A stretch of DNA of 64,000 nt from Fomes fomentarius (taxonomy: Eukaryota > Basidiomycota > Agaricomycetes > Polyporales > Polyporaceae), in contig JABYQN010000002.1 in the NCBI GenBank assembly GCA_022606135.1, positions 1,798,001 to 1,862,000 of the forward strand, in the 5' to 3' direction. Shown piece after piece: positions 26,347 to 39,880 of this stretch. Numbering within the stretch: the stretch's first letter is position 1; each line of letters starts with the position of its first letter. Made by a program: the position numbers and the translations under genes. Under the pieces are notes generated by a model. That model was not told the DNA's origin. It saw only the letters and a program-made list of their open reading frames with translations, and ran no database searches.

Positions 26347-27159
26347 CTAATCGAACAAGATAGTGCCATCAAGGATGTATAGAACCCCATTGGACGCCTG
26401 CGCGGTTGAAAGTTCATGATGAGCCATGGCATCTGCGACGCCGAAAGGTCCCAAACGTAGCAAATAATAAGCGTCATGCTCACCTCCTTAACTCCGGTCA
26501 GGCGCACAGAGCCGTCGAGCAGCACGCGGCTCCATTCCGGTGCGTCCTTGTCTCCGTCGTCGATGATGGTAAACGTAACATTCTTCTCTGCGAGCAGCGT
26601 CTCGTACTCGCCGTCCAATGACAAGGAGATAGGATATTTCTTAACATAGTTCGGCTTAGGATTTGGCGACCACAGCGCTGGAAAGATGGATATACGTACC
26701 GGGACGATGTGCGCCGACACCCAACGTTCGACATTCTCCTTTGACAGGCTGTCAAATTCGACCTCCGAGAGGACGACGCCATCGTCAACGGGCTTCGTGC
26801 CCTCATGACTAAATGTCGGATGTTCAACGTTCAGGGCGGGGGCGCGCGGGACTGCGAAGTACTTACGGCTTCCTGGGAAGTGCGATTACGGCCTTGTTTG
26901 ACGGAACAAGGACGGTACTCCGTGCATTGGGATCGGAGAAAAGCTTGCTAATCTCAACTTCTCGGGCGTAGGAGTAGAATATTGAGGAAGATGTCTCGAT
27001 TGTAAGCAGGTCCGCGAGCGAAGGCTTGCCGGAATATGTGACCGGAACGAATGGCTCTTCGGAACGGCCGTCTTGAGTTGATGGTAGGACCATTTGCTCG
27101 TCTGTAGATGCCCAGGCCAGTAGTGGGAGCACAAGGAGGGAAAGAAGCTGAAGGCGCAT
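26347..27159 (-). CDS. Secreted fasciclin (FAS1) domain protein
   Basis: A 202-aa protein in four exons: 26867-27159, 26700-26808, 26484-26639 and 26347-26397. The ATG at 27159 opens a clean signal peptide (MRLQLLSLLVLPLLAWAS); an upstream in-frame ATG at 27246 would bury it and is not preferred. A single FAS1 domain covers about residues 45-200. The motifs are STVLVPSNKAVIAL (FAS1 H1 box type), ERWVSAHIVP (H2-type region) and a C-terminal ASNGVLYILDGTI. FAS1 proteins are cell-surface or vacuolar adhesion-type modules, and similar small fungal proteins include yeast YLR001C-like members. No GPI signal or transmembrane segment follows, so secretion or lumenal residence is expected. Intron 2 (60 bp) is a multiple of three with no stop, so retention would only add 20 residues. 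It is divergent from the HET gene with 152 bp between starts. Confidence 0.75.
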
Positions 27160-27311
27160 GGCTATAAGACCGCTGGACAAGGGGTGTTGTTGGAGACTCA
27201 GTGTGTGGCGAGGCTCAAGCAGGCGTACCACCCAGAACGGCAACACACTCCCACGCTGCTAACGCCAGTATCCAGCGCAACGGTGATCATACTGTCGTGT
27301 ACAGCAGGAAC
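27160..27311. promoter_or_regulatory. Shared divergent promoter, FAS1 / HET genes
   Basis: Only 152 bp separate the two divergent start codons, so transcription of both genes must be driven from here or from within the opposite gene. No obvious TATA box is seen. Confidence 0.5.
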
Positions 27312-29510
27312 ATGGCATTCATCGACTTAAATCCACACTCATGCCAGTACTGCCAAACACTAGTAGTAGACCACAAACGTCTACGACTCCTCCCACGGTC
27401 AGCGGGCGACCCAAACGGTTGGGTTTTTGATTTATCCTTCACGCTGCACGATCTTTTCGCAGCAGCACAATCAGGCTGCAGTCTGTCCCAATGGCTCAGT
27501 ATCGAGAAATGGGCCCCTGCACTCTCCCTCATGGGCGACTTCGGCTACGACGTCGTACATGCTCCTCATACGCTCAAGGACCTCCTTCATGAACACAAGA
27601 TGCTGCACCTGGAGTATACTCTGTGCCTGAAGACAACCTGGAATCCTACCCACCAAACCCCTCATATGGCGATAGGCGTCCCTTCGGACCAACTTCAATC
27701 TTTTGTGGTTTGCGACGTGGCTTCAGGGCGGCTAATATGCACACATGGCTGGCAAACCGAGGATCCTGTCTTCTTCGCGGAACCAGGTATGTAAGTGGGC
27801 ACATTTAGCGAGCCGTGTGGAATGCATTGAGCATAACATGTTGATACCATCTCTAATCCAGGTGACCCTGCAGCGAAGTACGTGACGAAACGTCCATTCC
27901 CTCGACAGGTTTTATCGGAAGAAATAATCTCTAAGGTCAAGCAGGCTATGGTATGGTGTGTAGGGGAGAAAGACCACATCATCTGCCGTCGGCGGAGTGA
28001 GACCTTTATGCCCAGGCGTCTCATTGAAGTGAGCGATGACAGGGACAACCCAGTCCTCCGCCTTTGCGAGACCCGAGGCATGTCACCTTGTGACTACTGC
28101 GCTTTGAGCTACTGCTGGGGCGGTGACCAGCCGTTAAAATCCACGATTGCCACCCTCGAACGCTGGATGGAGACCATACCCTGGGACATGTTTCCCAGCA
28201 GCCTGCAAGACGCGGTCACGGCCTGCCGCAAGCTCGGTTTCCGTTACATCTGGATCGATGCATTCTGCATCGTCCAAGACGACGACACCGACAAAGCATC
28301 CGAGCTCATCCAGATGCCCTCCATCTATAGCAACGCCAGCCTGACTATCGCAGCATCGCGCGCCAGAGCTGTCACGGACGGCTTTCTTCACGACCGCACG
28401 CGCGCGGACTTTGGGAGGGCAGGTATCTTCGGCCTCCCGCTCCGCTGCGCTGACGGTAGCTTGGGGAGCCTCACTCTCATCCTTGGCAACGAGTATCCCC
28501 CTGAGCCGCTCGACATGCGCGGCTGGTGTTTTCAGGAAGGCCTCCTCTCGCGGCACTTGCTAAGCTTCGGCACCCGCCAGACAGGGTGGATCTGTCTGGG
28601 CATGTCCAACACCTACTGCATCTCCAACGATTGGAAGCGTGGAATCGAGCAAGCGTCGACGCTGCGGTCCGACTTCATGGAAGCGCGGGAGATGCAGTGC
28701 AACCTAGAAAGACATGTCCGTGGCCACGACCCCGACCACACCCGCCCGCCGCCCTCCGAGTCCGAGGACATCATCATGTCCTGGACGCGCCTCGTCGAAG
28801 TGTACACGAACCGGCAGCTGACGTTGGATGCGGACCGAGTCTTCGCCATCGCTGGTGTAGCTGAGACATACGGCCACGTGCTCCGGGTGCCATACGACTC
28901 GGGGCTCTGGCGCGCCAGCCTGCCACAAGGGCTACTATGGTACAACAAAACGCCGGAGCTCGCGCGTTCGAAGGTTCAGCCATGGCATACCCCCTCGTGG
29001 TCGTGGCTCGCGGTGAAAGGCTGCGTGAGCTTCAAGGGATGGCAGTGGGGGCTTCCGGTCGCGGAAGTCGTCGCACTTAGTATCGAGTTACTCGATCCGG
29101 CGAACATATATGGGGCGTGCAAGAGCGCCAGCTTGGAGATACGGGGCAGGCTAATACCCGTGTGTGGAACGATCACGAACCATGTTGATGCGTGGGGTAC
29201 TGCGAGAATGACCTTCCTTCCGATGAATGGACATGGACACTCTCTGACGATGACAGTCTCTATCGACTCCAGCGACTTGATCGACGGCCGCGAATGCGCG
29301 GATGTACATATGTTTTGCATCAGCGAGCTGGACGGGATGATGGAGTGGGAGGCTGAGGGCCTCATACTCCAGAAGACTCAGGAAGGATCTTACCGCAGGA
29401 TAGGTCGGTTTGTCTCGCGAGCGTTAGAGGCGGAGCCTAGCAATGGTGCTCTAAAGCCTTGGACACACTGGTTCAAGTACGCGATACCGGAAGTCATCCG
29501 GTTAGTGTAG
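27312..29510 (+). CDS. HET-domain (heterokaryon incompatibility type) protein
   Basis: A 707-aa protein in two exons, 27312-27786 and 27862-29510. The HET domain spans about residues 236-390, with its usual blocks: CALSYCWGG, then IWIDAFCIVQDDD, then MPSIYSNASLTIAAS, followed downstream by DMRGWCFQEGLLSRHLLSFG. HET proteins mediate non-self recognition and programmed cell death in filamentous fungi; many basidiomycete members have no tested function. The 158 residues of exon 1 are an N-terminal extension containing a CQYC motif that may bind metal, a common arrangement in basidiomycete HET proteins. The C-terminal 300 residues are typical unassigned HET tail. The donor at 27787 was chosen because the alternative 4 bp downstream creates an immediate stop. 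No truncation is visible. Confidence 0.9.
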
Positions 29511-30349
29511 CACTGACTCAATCGAGGCCCTTGATACCAGTACTTGACCAAGTGCCAACGACTCTCAAGAGATGTTTTCAATATCGTCCTTATGTACCTT
29601 TCGCTTGATGAATCAGACCGATGCTACGTGGGGAGAATCACCTTCACGGTGCCTTCACCTGATGATATATTAGGCTAAGTAAGTCCCATGAACATCCTTT
29701 TAATACTGGACGTTCACAATCGAGACTTTCATTTCTTGCCGAATCTATCAGCCTCCTCATATCTGGCAGGTCGCCTGGCACCAACGTTCAAGTGTATGCT
29801 TAAGTTAGGTCTATGGCCAAAGTTCTGTATCTTGCTATTTTTCTGAAAGCTTCTTCCGCCTTGCAGCTAATTGTGGCTGGGAACCGGTTGGATGAGATGC
29901 ACGTGGGAATCGCCCGACGGTGAGGCGTTCCGTGCGGTGTGCCATATGTTCTCATACCCCTCATTCTTTACATCGGCAAGTTATTATCGACTATTCCCAA
30001 TGTCCACACAACGATGAGAACAGCCAAGGCCCAGATGACTGAGCTGTTGCTCGCGATGGTGAGTAGGCGGCTGGATTTGATCAGTCTGCTCACATGGTGC
30101 ATCTCATCCGGGCCGGTCTCAGTAAAGATATTCACGGCGACAGGCTCCTGGTATATAAGAGCCCCAAAGTCCGCACTCGCACGATCCACCATCCGCAAGA
30201 TTCGTCGACTCTGCCATACTCCGTACGAGTACTTGCAAGGTGTCGACTTAGTGCCCGATCTTCAGCGCTTCAGCGGTGATTGAATTGCAATATCCATCTC
30301 AGGAACTCAACTCGAGTCGACCATATCGGAACCTCGCAGCACGTCACAG
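29511..30349. other. Intergenic, no gene recognised
   Basis: About 840 bp between the HET gene and the aldo/keto reductase. Small frames only; presumably HET terminator and AKR promoter. Confidence 0.5.
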
Positions 30350-32496
30350 ATGTCATTTGTATACGAGACCAAGAACATGCCCTTCAGGAGGCTGGGCCCA
30401 AGCGGCCTCCGGGTTCCTGTCTTCTCGCTGGGTGCATGTACGTATGGCACTCTTCTTCGCCCCTGTCAGTCACGGCATTCCAGTCGGACTGACAGAGTCG
30501 TCTTCATACCTCGAAGGTGGACGTGTTACTGACAGAAGGCGTGTTGTTCGACAGGGTTAACCTACGGTGAGACCGTCGTCGGAGATCCTGTCAAGGTGTG
30601 CATCCTCTTCCCGTCGTGCCTGCAGATCAGGTTGTTTTATGAGCTTGAGCTTGTGCTAAATTCTTATCAATTATCGGACATAGGAAATCATCAAGATTGC
30701 CCTCGAGAATGGTATCAACATGTATGTACACCTCTATGTCATCTCGGCTGGAAGTCCGTCTGAATGGCTCCTTGATAGGTTCGATACTGCCGAGGGATAC
30801 GCTTCGGGAAAGGCGGAGATAGAAATGTCAGTGTTCACCGATGTCATCGGGCAGCGTTCTTAGGTCGGAAACTCATTCAAGTGTGGTATATCTCCAGGGG
30901 TCGTGTCTTCAAGGAATTGGACGTGAAGCGTTCGGATCTCATCGTTACCACTAAGTTGTTCTGGGGCGGCCGCGGGCCGAACGACATGGGTTTGTCGAGG
31001 AAACAGTGAGTCCAGAAGATGTCGTTCGGCTATTGTCCCCGGAATGAATGAATGCCGAACGCTGACTTCCAATATCTCCGGCTCGAATAGCATCATCGAA
31101 GGAACGAAGAAGTCTCTTGAACGCCTTCAGTTGGACTATGTGGATGTTATTTTCGCCCATCGCCCTGACCACACGGGTACGTCTTGGCTTCCGTACCAAT
31201 TGAAGCCTTTCCTCATGGTCTCTGGTAAATTGTCCCACAGTGCCGATGGAGGAGATAGTTCGCGCCTTCAATTTCGTGATTGATCAGGGCTGGGTGCGTT
31301 CATGCTTTCGCTGGCTCGCACCTCTTCGCATCCGGCCGTACATTCGCGAAGTGTGAAGGTACGGTAGTGAAGAGGGCGGGTGCAGTTCTCCCATTTCTGT
31401 AACTTTCATCTCACCAGTCTTCTCATCTCGGCTCATCTTCAGGCTTTCTACTGGGCCACGTCGGAGTGGTCGGCTCAGGAGCTTGAAGAAGCATACCGTG
31501 CGGCTGCCACCTCGATCCTTGATTCGCTGGGATATGGCATGCTGACCATCCGGTTCTCCATCATCTAGATGTCGCTTCGAAGCTTGGACTCATTGCTCCC
31601 ATCGCTGAGCAATGCCAACATCAGTGCGTATGACAGTATCGGTTCGCACTTGCTCCATTTGACGTGTCATGCGTAGCATGTTCCATCGCGAGCGTCCAGA
31701 GAAGGAGTACGCGTGAGTGACCAATCACAGCGTTTTCGCATTACGGTCACTGAACGAACCTTCATGCACCATATGGATGGGACTGTACAGACCAATCTAC
31801 CGGAAATATTCCATCGGAACAACGGTGTATTCCCCCTGGCAAGAGGGCTTTTGACTGGAAAGGTGGGTCTGGATCTTCCCCCGGCTCTGCGCCCATCAAA
31901 AAAGTTGTTGAATGGGTTATCTCCTTGCCTGCGAAAATTTTTAGTATAACAACGGCATACCCTCGGACTCCAGATACGCCATCCACTCGGACTTCTTTAA
32001 GCAGCGGCTCCAGCACCTTCACAGCGAGGAAGGCCAAAAGGAAATTGAGAAAGTGAAGGTGCTGACTGACCTTGCCGAGAAAGGTACGGAGCAGTTCGCG
32101 TTCGCAATTCATTGAATTGTCGTGCCACTTGCATACATCCACACATACTGATGACAATCTACTTCCCGGCATTTATCAGAACTCGGGTGCAGTGTCCAGC
32201 ATCTGGCGCTGGCATGGCTTGTAGTGAACCCGAACACGAGCACCGTCATCCTCGGGGCCTCGAAACCAGAGCAGGTTGTTGACAATCTGAAGGCTCTGGA
32301 CGTTGTTCCTAAGTTGACACCGGAGATCCTGGAGAAGATTGAGAAGATTTTGGACAATGCACCGGCCCCCTACGTGCGTTGTTTCTGCGGAGTCTGTGTC
32401 TGTTGAAATGGTGACCTAACGATGTCGTATTGGCAGACTACATACGGGAGGCCTCCACTTGACAAGTTCGCCAGGTTCAATCCAATCTTTGCCTGA
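30350..32496 (+). CDS. Aldo/keto reductase of the voltage-gated K+ channel beta-subunit type (one apparent 1-nt deletion)
   Basis: An NADPH-dependent TIM-barrel reductase of the AKR6/Kv-beta type, 357 aa once a missing base is allowed for. There are fourteen exons: 30350-30437, 30555-30595, 30684-30721, 30779-30826, 30898-31005, 31091-31176, 31241-31293, 31443-31497, 31569-31623, 31677-31712, 31791-31862, 31945-32083, 32180-32373 and 32437-32496. Diagnostic segments are FRRLGPSGLRVPVFSLGAWL, INMFDTAEGYASGKAE (catalytic Asp and Tyr), TTKLFWGG, LDYVDVIFAHRPD, FYWATSEWSA, then NTSTVILGASKPEQV for cofactor binding. In exon 11 the frame reads YSIGTTVYSP up to a run of five C (31832-31836) and then continues as LARGLLTGK only in the next frame; one extra C restores the expected sequence. 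An assembly error is more likely than a pseudogene. Yeast-type relatives are soluble oxidoreductases, and a channel partner is not implied. Confidence 0.85.
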
Positions 32497-32935
32497 GCTA
32501 GTGATCTTCGCAGGGGAGCGTATGCCGTACGTTAGCATCAGTCGAGAACATGTAGTGTTTTATGGTACGACTAGTACTAGCGATGCACAAAAAACAGTTT
32601 TCGTGCCATGGGTGACTCCTCGATGATAGCTGTCTTCCTTCTGTGTTTTTGAACCGATTGTATTCTTCCGTGTCTTCTTCTCTTTGGACTGCTTGACGCA
32701 CCCGCAAATCCAGACATACTAGTAGTAACCGCCCTGTGGAAGAAAGCTGTGCGGATTATCTTAAGCGCCCAATGAAGCAGACACGTCGTCGCGTCTGTCG
32801 TGTCCACCGATATTGTCAATCAATCGCGACGACTGCACGACCATCTGGGACGACTAGCGCTAGGCTTGTCACGCACGACCACATTGCTTTCCGACGCTCT
32901 TATTCGAACTGACTCACTTGGACACTTGGATCGCT
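32497..32935. other. Intergenic, promoter side of delta-COP
   Basis: About 440 bp. An 80-codon antisense frame overlaps it but has no family resemblance. Nothing else recognised. Confidence 0.5.
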
Positions 32936-34915
32936 ATGGTACGAAACATTCCTAGGAAGTCACCTGGACCACATCGATGCAACTTTTGCTTCAGGTCGTC
33001 CTTGCAGCCTCAATATGCACGAAGGGCGGAAAGGGTTAGTAGGTGCTATCAGAGAAAGAGTGAGTTGTTCTCTAATATGCATATAGCGGTCGTTTCTCGC
33101 CAGTTCCGCGATATGTCAAGAGCGAGGATAGAGTCCCTCCTCGCATCCTTCCCAAAGCTCATCCCGACTGGCACACAACACACTTCTGTTGAAACCGCGG
33201 ATGTTCGCTATGTCTACCAACCACTTGAAGACCTCTACATCCTCCTCATTACGAACAAAGCCTCCAATATATTGCAAGACATCGAGACCCTTCACCTCTT
33301 TGCGCGCGTCGTCTCGGACCTTTGCAGAAGCGCAGAGCAGCGCGAGATCCTCAAGAATTCATTCGAGCTGCTGGGCGCATTCGATGAGATCGTTAGCCAG
33401 GGGTACAGGGAGCAGGTCAACCTGATGCAGGTGCGGAATGTGCTTGAGATGGAGAGTCACGAGGAAAAGATCCAAGAGATTATTGCTCGGGTGCGTCTAT
33501 GTCTTGGCCTATGCTTGCAGCCAGCAGTGTTTGACGGTTGTGTGCGGGTAACAGAACAAGGAGGCGGAGGCGAAGGAGGAGCTCAAGCGTCGCGCGAAAC
33601 AACTGGAAATGCAACGTCGGGAGCAGCAACGGCGTGTTGCTGCTGGTGGCTCTTCAGGTGGTGGCTACCTCGGTGGTGGCATCTCTGGATATGCCCCAGT
33701 ACCTCAGCGCGAGTTCAATGCTCCAACACCCGTCCGCACGGCCTCCCCTGCACCATCTAGTCTCCGTGCCCCAGCCTTCAAGGGTAGTGGCATGAAGCTC
33801 GGTGCGAAAAAGACACAAGGCTCAGCGCTTTTGGACGTTCTCAACGCCGCCGGTGAGGCCTTGCTATCTGAAGACATGTCTGTGCCAGGAACCCCTGCAG
33901 TATCAAGCACGCCAGAGCTTGCAAGTCAGACTGCGCCCAAGAACGAGCGAGGAAGCCTGCCTCCAGTGACTCCGGAAAGGTGATGTCCTTCTACCTCGGA
34001 ATTTCTCGCACCGTTCACCTGCTAAATTTTGCTCGCATATGCAGTGTTCACATTGTAATCAAGGAGTCCTTGAACCTCGAGATTTTGCGCGAAGGTGGTC
34101 TGAACAACCTTGAGCTGAAAGGAGACATGAACCTACATATCTCCGACCCAGCTCTCGGTCGCCTGAAACTTGGACTCGCTCCCGCGCCTGCGAGCTTTGG
34201 GCCTGAGCTCCAATTCAAGCAGCACCCGAACGTTGGAAAGTTTGTTGCGAACAGGGATCGCGTTGTCGCACTGAAGGATCCGTCGCGTTCTTTCCCTGTC
34301 GGCCAACCACTTGCCGTACTCAAATGGAGATACAGCGGCAAGGACGAGACATACGTACCCCTGTCGAGTGAGTCTATTTGAGTTCATCAGTCTGTCGTCC
34401 GATGAGTACGCTCTGGTCGGACCTCCATACTCACCCTGCAAACCACCTCTTAGTCAACTGCTGGCCGACGCCGTCCAATGACGGGACGTGCGATGTGAAT
34501 ATTGAATACGAACTCGAGAACGACAGCGTCGCCCTGCACGATGTGGTGATCTCCATCCCCCTGCCGTACGCACACCCATCTATCCCCGATGTTTGTCAAA
34601 TGCTTAATTGATTGACACAGTGATGGATCCTACCCGACCGTCTCCTCCCACTCCGGCGAATGGGCTCTCAACTCGTCGAGCCATTCGCTTGATTGGACGA
34701 TCCCTCTCATTAACGCCGAGGAGCGCTCCGGGTCCCTAGAGTTCTCCGTCGGCGGAGACGACGCGGGAGTGTTCTTCCCTGTTCAGGTGTCGTTCGTCGC
34801 ACAGGGCAGTATCGCGGGAGTAAAGGTCGCCTCCGTCACGCGTGTCGACAGTAGTGAAGGGGTCGTGTACTCGGAAGATGCGACTGTGAGCGTCGAAAAC
34901 TACACTGTCGTCTAG
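32936..34915 (+). CDS. RET2: Coatomer subunit delta (delta-COP)
   Basis: The delta subunit of the COPI coat, which forms vesicles for Golgi-to-ER and intra-Golgi transport; 533 aa, close to the usual length. Seven exons: 32936-32938, 32995-33034, 33087-33490, 33555-33979, 34045-34367, 34454-34565 and 34621-34915. The first exon contains only the ATG. The N-terminal longin-like domain begins MVVLAASICTKGGKAVVSRQ and includes VRYVYQPLEDLYILLITNK and LLGAFDEIVSQGYREQVNL. A charged coiled segment and a Gly/Pro-rich linker follow (about residues 155-285). The mu-homology domain then fills the C-terminal half (ESLNLEILREGGLNNLELKG, FKQHPNVGKF, EYELENDSVALHDVVISIPL) and ends VSVENYTVV. It is tail-to-tail with the next gene. 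Frames close without any indel. Confidence 0.95.
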
Positions 34916-35171
34916 TTGGATGTACACAGGCACGTATTATGTATTCGTTCGACATGGATCAAGATGTATCAGTGGATAGAAGCGTCGGAAATGGTCATGA
35001 TGCGTGAGATGTAGTGCGTACAAAGTCCCAAGAGATGTACAGATGGCAAGTCCGGATGGTCCATATAGAACAAGATGAGGGAAGAAACGGAGAAAAGGGG
35101 CAGCATTGGTCCATTCACTTGTCGGCATGTGCGAGAACATGCCCTATGAGATGTGCAGCCGAACACGATGA

Positions 35172-37147
35172 CTACTGCTGGGGAGTGCTCGTGCGCGAGT
35201 CCATCGTGCCGCTCCGGACGTGCATCGATTTGAATGACTGGCCCATTTCGTTCACGGCACCTTCACCCGCGAGGTCGTTCATCGAGCTGACCCGCGCCCT
35301 CCCAGGAAGGCGTCCCCCGGTTGTTAGCGCGACATTCGGTGCGACGGACATCCTATGGTCGCTAACGGAGCGTTGGCCGAGTATAAAGGAAGGCCGGGGA
35401 AGCGGAATTGCCGCAGTGTCATAGCCTTGAAAGCCCTCTGGGCCCAGACCACCGGAGCGAGACTGAGGGAACGAGGGGGTGACTGCCCTGCCCATCGGCG
35501 GGAAGACGACGGGCGCGGAGGGCATGAACGCAATCGCAGGGGGCACAGACGGGCTGCGGCTCGTGCCGCGTTGCATCGCAGCCAGCCCGTTTGGCGCCTT
35601 CATTTTCGGAGTGGGCAGCTTCGTCTCCGGCTCGAGCAGGAGCTGCAGGGCGAGAAGCGTCGTAAATGCCGCGTTGCCGGCGTTGTGTAGGATTCTTGAA
35701 ACGTCGACGCCGAGCGACTGCAGCGTGGCGTTGAGGGAGAGGCTTGAGCCCTGGTCCCGGGGACGACCGGAGGCTTCCTGCATCGCGCCACGATGACCGG
35801 ACGCGTAGAGCTGTCGCTCCAATGCCATGGTGTCAAGGATGAGGAGATTGTGCGGGAGTTCTGTGGGTCGAGTATTGAGTGGGCTGTATTTGGTAGATAA
35901 ACAGAAAATTTGGGGGAGAAATCGACTCACTGATCTTCATTTCTTCCAACCTCCGGAGGTCACCCGCTGTCCCGTGGGCAACCAGGATCAAGGAGTTGGA
36001 GATCGTCTCTGAGTCTGGGCTGGTAAGGCTGCTGCAGAGTGGTACGATAGGTCGGTCTCAACGACGTGCCGACGCGAAAAGGAAGGGGTGTTACCTGATG
36101 ACTGCCTGTATCATCTGCGGCAACTTAGCCTTCGATATCAACTGGCTTTCGCCAAACTAAAGTAAAAATGATAAAATTGTTCGACGAGAGATGGCTGGCC
36201 GAATGTCAGCTCACCGCGTACTGTAGGAGGGGGTGAGCATGTGGCCCTGTGTAGGCTCGTGTGATAGTCAATTGCCACGTACCGCCCACGAGAAGCTCGG
36301 CTTCATCCTGTTGTGTACCTTGTCCGCGTACTCGGAGACAATGAAATGCCCACGTCTGGAACCATGGCCCGTAAGTCCGACGTATTGCATTGGCAATGCG
36401 AAGAAGAAGCGGATGCTGCGAGAAGCAGACGCTCACCTGTAGTTGATTTCAGGATCTGGGGGCCATGCACCAACACTGGAAGGTGCGCATGCTGCTTCAG
36501 CATGGTATGACCGTCAGAAAGAGTTGATCACTGACGTGTCCAGGTGACCGCAGCGTACGGCACAGTAACCCCATTCTATGCAGGACGCGGTGTTCCGCTC
36601 GGACCACTCGAAGTCGAGAGCCAAGAACGTCTTGTCTTTCGAGGCCCATAGTTCTCGGATAGATTTGGATTCACCGTTCCGAACCCGGACCTTCTGTGCA
36701 GACAGTACGGCTGCTTGAAGGGTTGCGTACAGCTTCTTGTACGTAGCATAGTCCGAGATGGTACGTAGGTGGCGTTGCGAGGTCTCGAACGGAGTGATTC
36801 GTAAGATGTTCTCGACCATTGGCAGTGTCTCTCCGAACCTGGTTGATACTGGTGAGTTCCTCCGCTGCTAATCGGCGTGGTACATTCGGCTTACCTCGTC
36901 TTCAGCATCTTCAAGAATGCGCCGATGGTTGACATGCGCACCACAATGTGGGCCCGTCCAGTCCATGCGTCGGTGACGGTGATTGTGGGCCACGAAAAGG
37001 TGAGGAACTCGTCGAATGTCTCGAAGAACACTCCCCAGGATCGGTCATACCTGCGCAGCGTTAAGTCACGAGTGATGGATACTTATGGACAGATGCCACT
37101 GGGCGGAACACGTACCAAGGAACGTTGTGAAGCTGGAAGTATCCCAT
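35172..37147 (-). CDS. Gfd2/YDR514C-like RNase H-fold (DEDD exonuclease-type) protein with a 6-bp microexon
   Basis: A 486-aa protein in nine exons: 37116-37147, 36895-37050, 36536-36838, 36437-36475, 36283-36355, 36215-36220, 36095-36156, 35931-36031 and 35172-35860. It starts MGYFQLHNVPWYDRSWG. The exonuclease-like domain has an Exo I motif FLALDFEWSE (Asp, Glu), a second acidic block VAHGTAGDLRRL, and ILHNAGNAAFTTLLALQLL where an Exo III H-x4-D would be expected. At that last site Ala replaces Asp. Family knowledge: fungal Gfd2/YDR514C proteins have this fold, but their substrate is not well defined. Exon 6 is only TACGCG (Tyr-Ala), between TACAG and GTGAGC, and it restores SFSWAYAFGESQ. 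The C-terminal 180 residues are Pro/Ser-rich and probably disordered. The acceptor of exon 8 has a tandem CAG, so variants differing by one residue are possible. Confidence 0.75.
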
Positions 37148-39099
<1,952 letters not shown>

Positions 39100-39479
39100 T
39101 GGTGTGCGCCTCCCACTGCGGCATCTACGACTTGTAGACGGGGTACGCCGAGGATTTGGAGAGAGGCCTCGATACATGTATTACGCTCATATGCACCACA
39201 TGATATGCATTCACGCTGGCCATGTAAAGTGTGCGTCCGTCTCTGTATTATCAGTTCGAGCCCAAGCTCTTCAACACTTGCATCCAAGTGCTGCGAAACA
39301 TCTGGGATGGCTGGTCAGGTTTTGCTCCTCTTGAGAACGAGTTCTTCGACAGGGTGTGGTCATATGCCTATACATATGTTGCGTGAGTGGGAGGAGAAGA
39401 TTTACATTTGAGTTGGAATGCCTGAAGTTGCAGTATGACCTCCGTTCACAAATGCCTTTCCGATCATGACATCATTTCC
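39100..39479. other. Intergenic, no gene recognised
   Basis: About 380 bp between ubiquitin-L40 and the P450 remnant. It may include eroded P450 sequence, but I cannot read any. Confidence 0.4.
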
Positions 39480-39880
39480 AATCATTAGATGTACTCTCCA
39501 CTGCAAACGATATTCCTCGCAATGTCCTTCTATCCGGATGTCCTGAAAAGGGCTCAAGCGGAACTCGTCGATCCCCGACTGGGACGATCAGGAGTCCTTG
39601 CCTTATGTCAACGCCATGGTGAAGGAGTCACTCAGATGGCAGGACGTCGTCCCGCTTTCGGTTCCACACTGACGACGAAATGATTGGCTATTTCATCCGG
39701 CGGGGGCGATCCTTGTGCCTGAAACAGGGTGCGTCTCCTCCAGTTGTACTTTCCTCCGCGAGGCTACCGAAATTTGACAGGACGCTGCATGGAGGGCGTG
39801 CATGCACGATCCCGAAGTCTATCCAAACCCTGACGCGTACTATCCGGAACGCTTTTTGAAGGATGGGAAACTCGACCCGA
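39480..39880 (+). pseudogene. Cytochrome P450 remnant (helix J to PERF region)
   Basis: A fragment of a fungal P450 spread over three frames. In order one reads LQTIFLAMSFYPDVLKRAQAE, then DWDDQESLPYVNAMVKESLRW (K-helix ExxR: KESLR), then DDEMIGYF with a damaged I-P-A-G-A-I-L-V-P segment. After an intron-like gap follows CMHDPEVYPNPDAYYPERFL (PERF motif). The N-terminal membrane anchor, I-helix oxygen-binding motif and Cys heme loop are absent. At least three indels separate the pieces, near 39575, 39668 and 39700. Some could be assembly errors, but the missing ends make it a true remnant. It lies directly before a second gene fragment, suggesting a rearrangement point. Subfamily is not assigned. 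Confidence 0.75.

Noticed and set aside
30868..31096. Antisense ORFs over the aldo/keto reductase
   Set aside because: They are mirror frames of well-supported exons.
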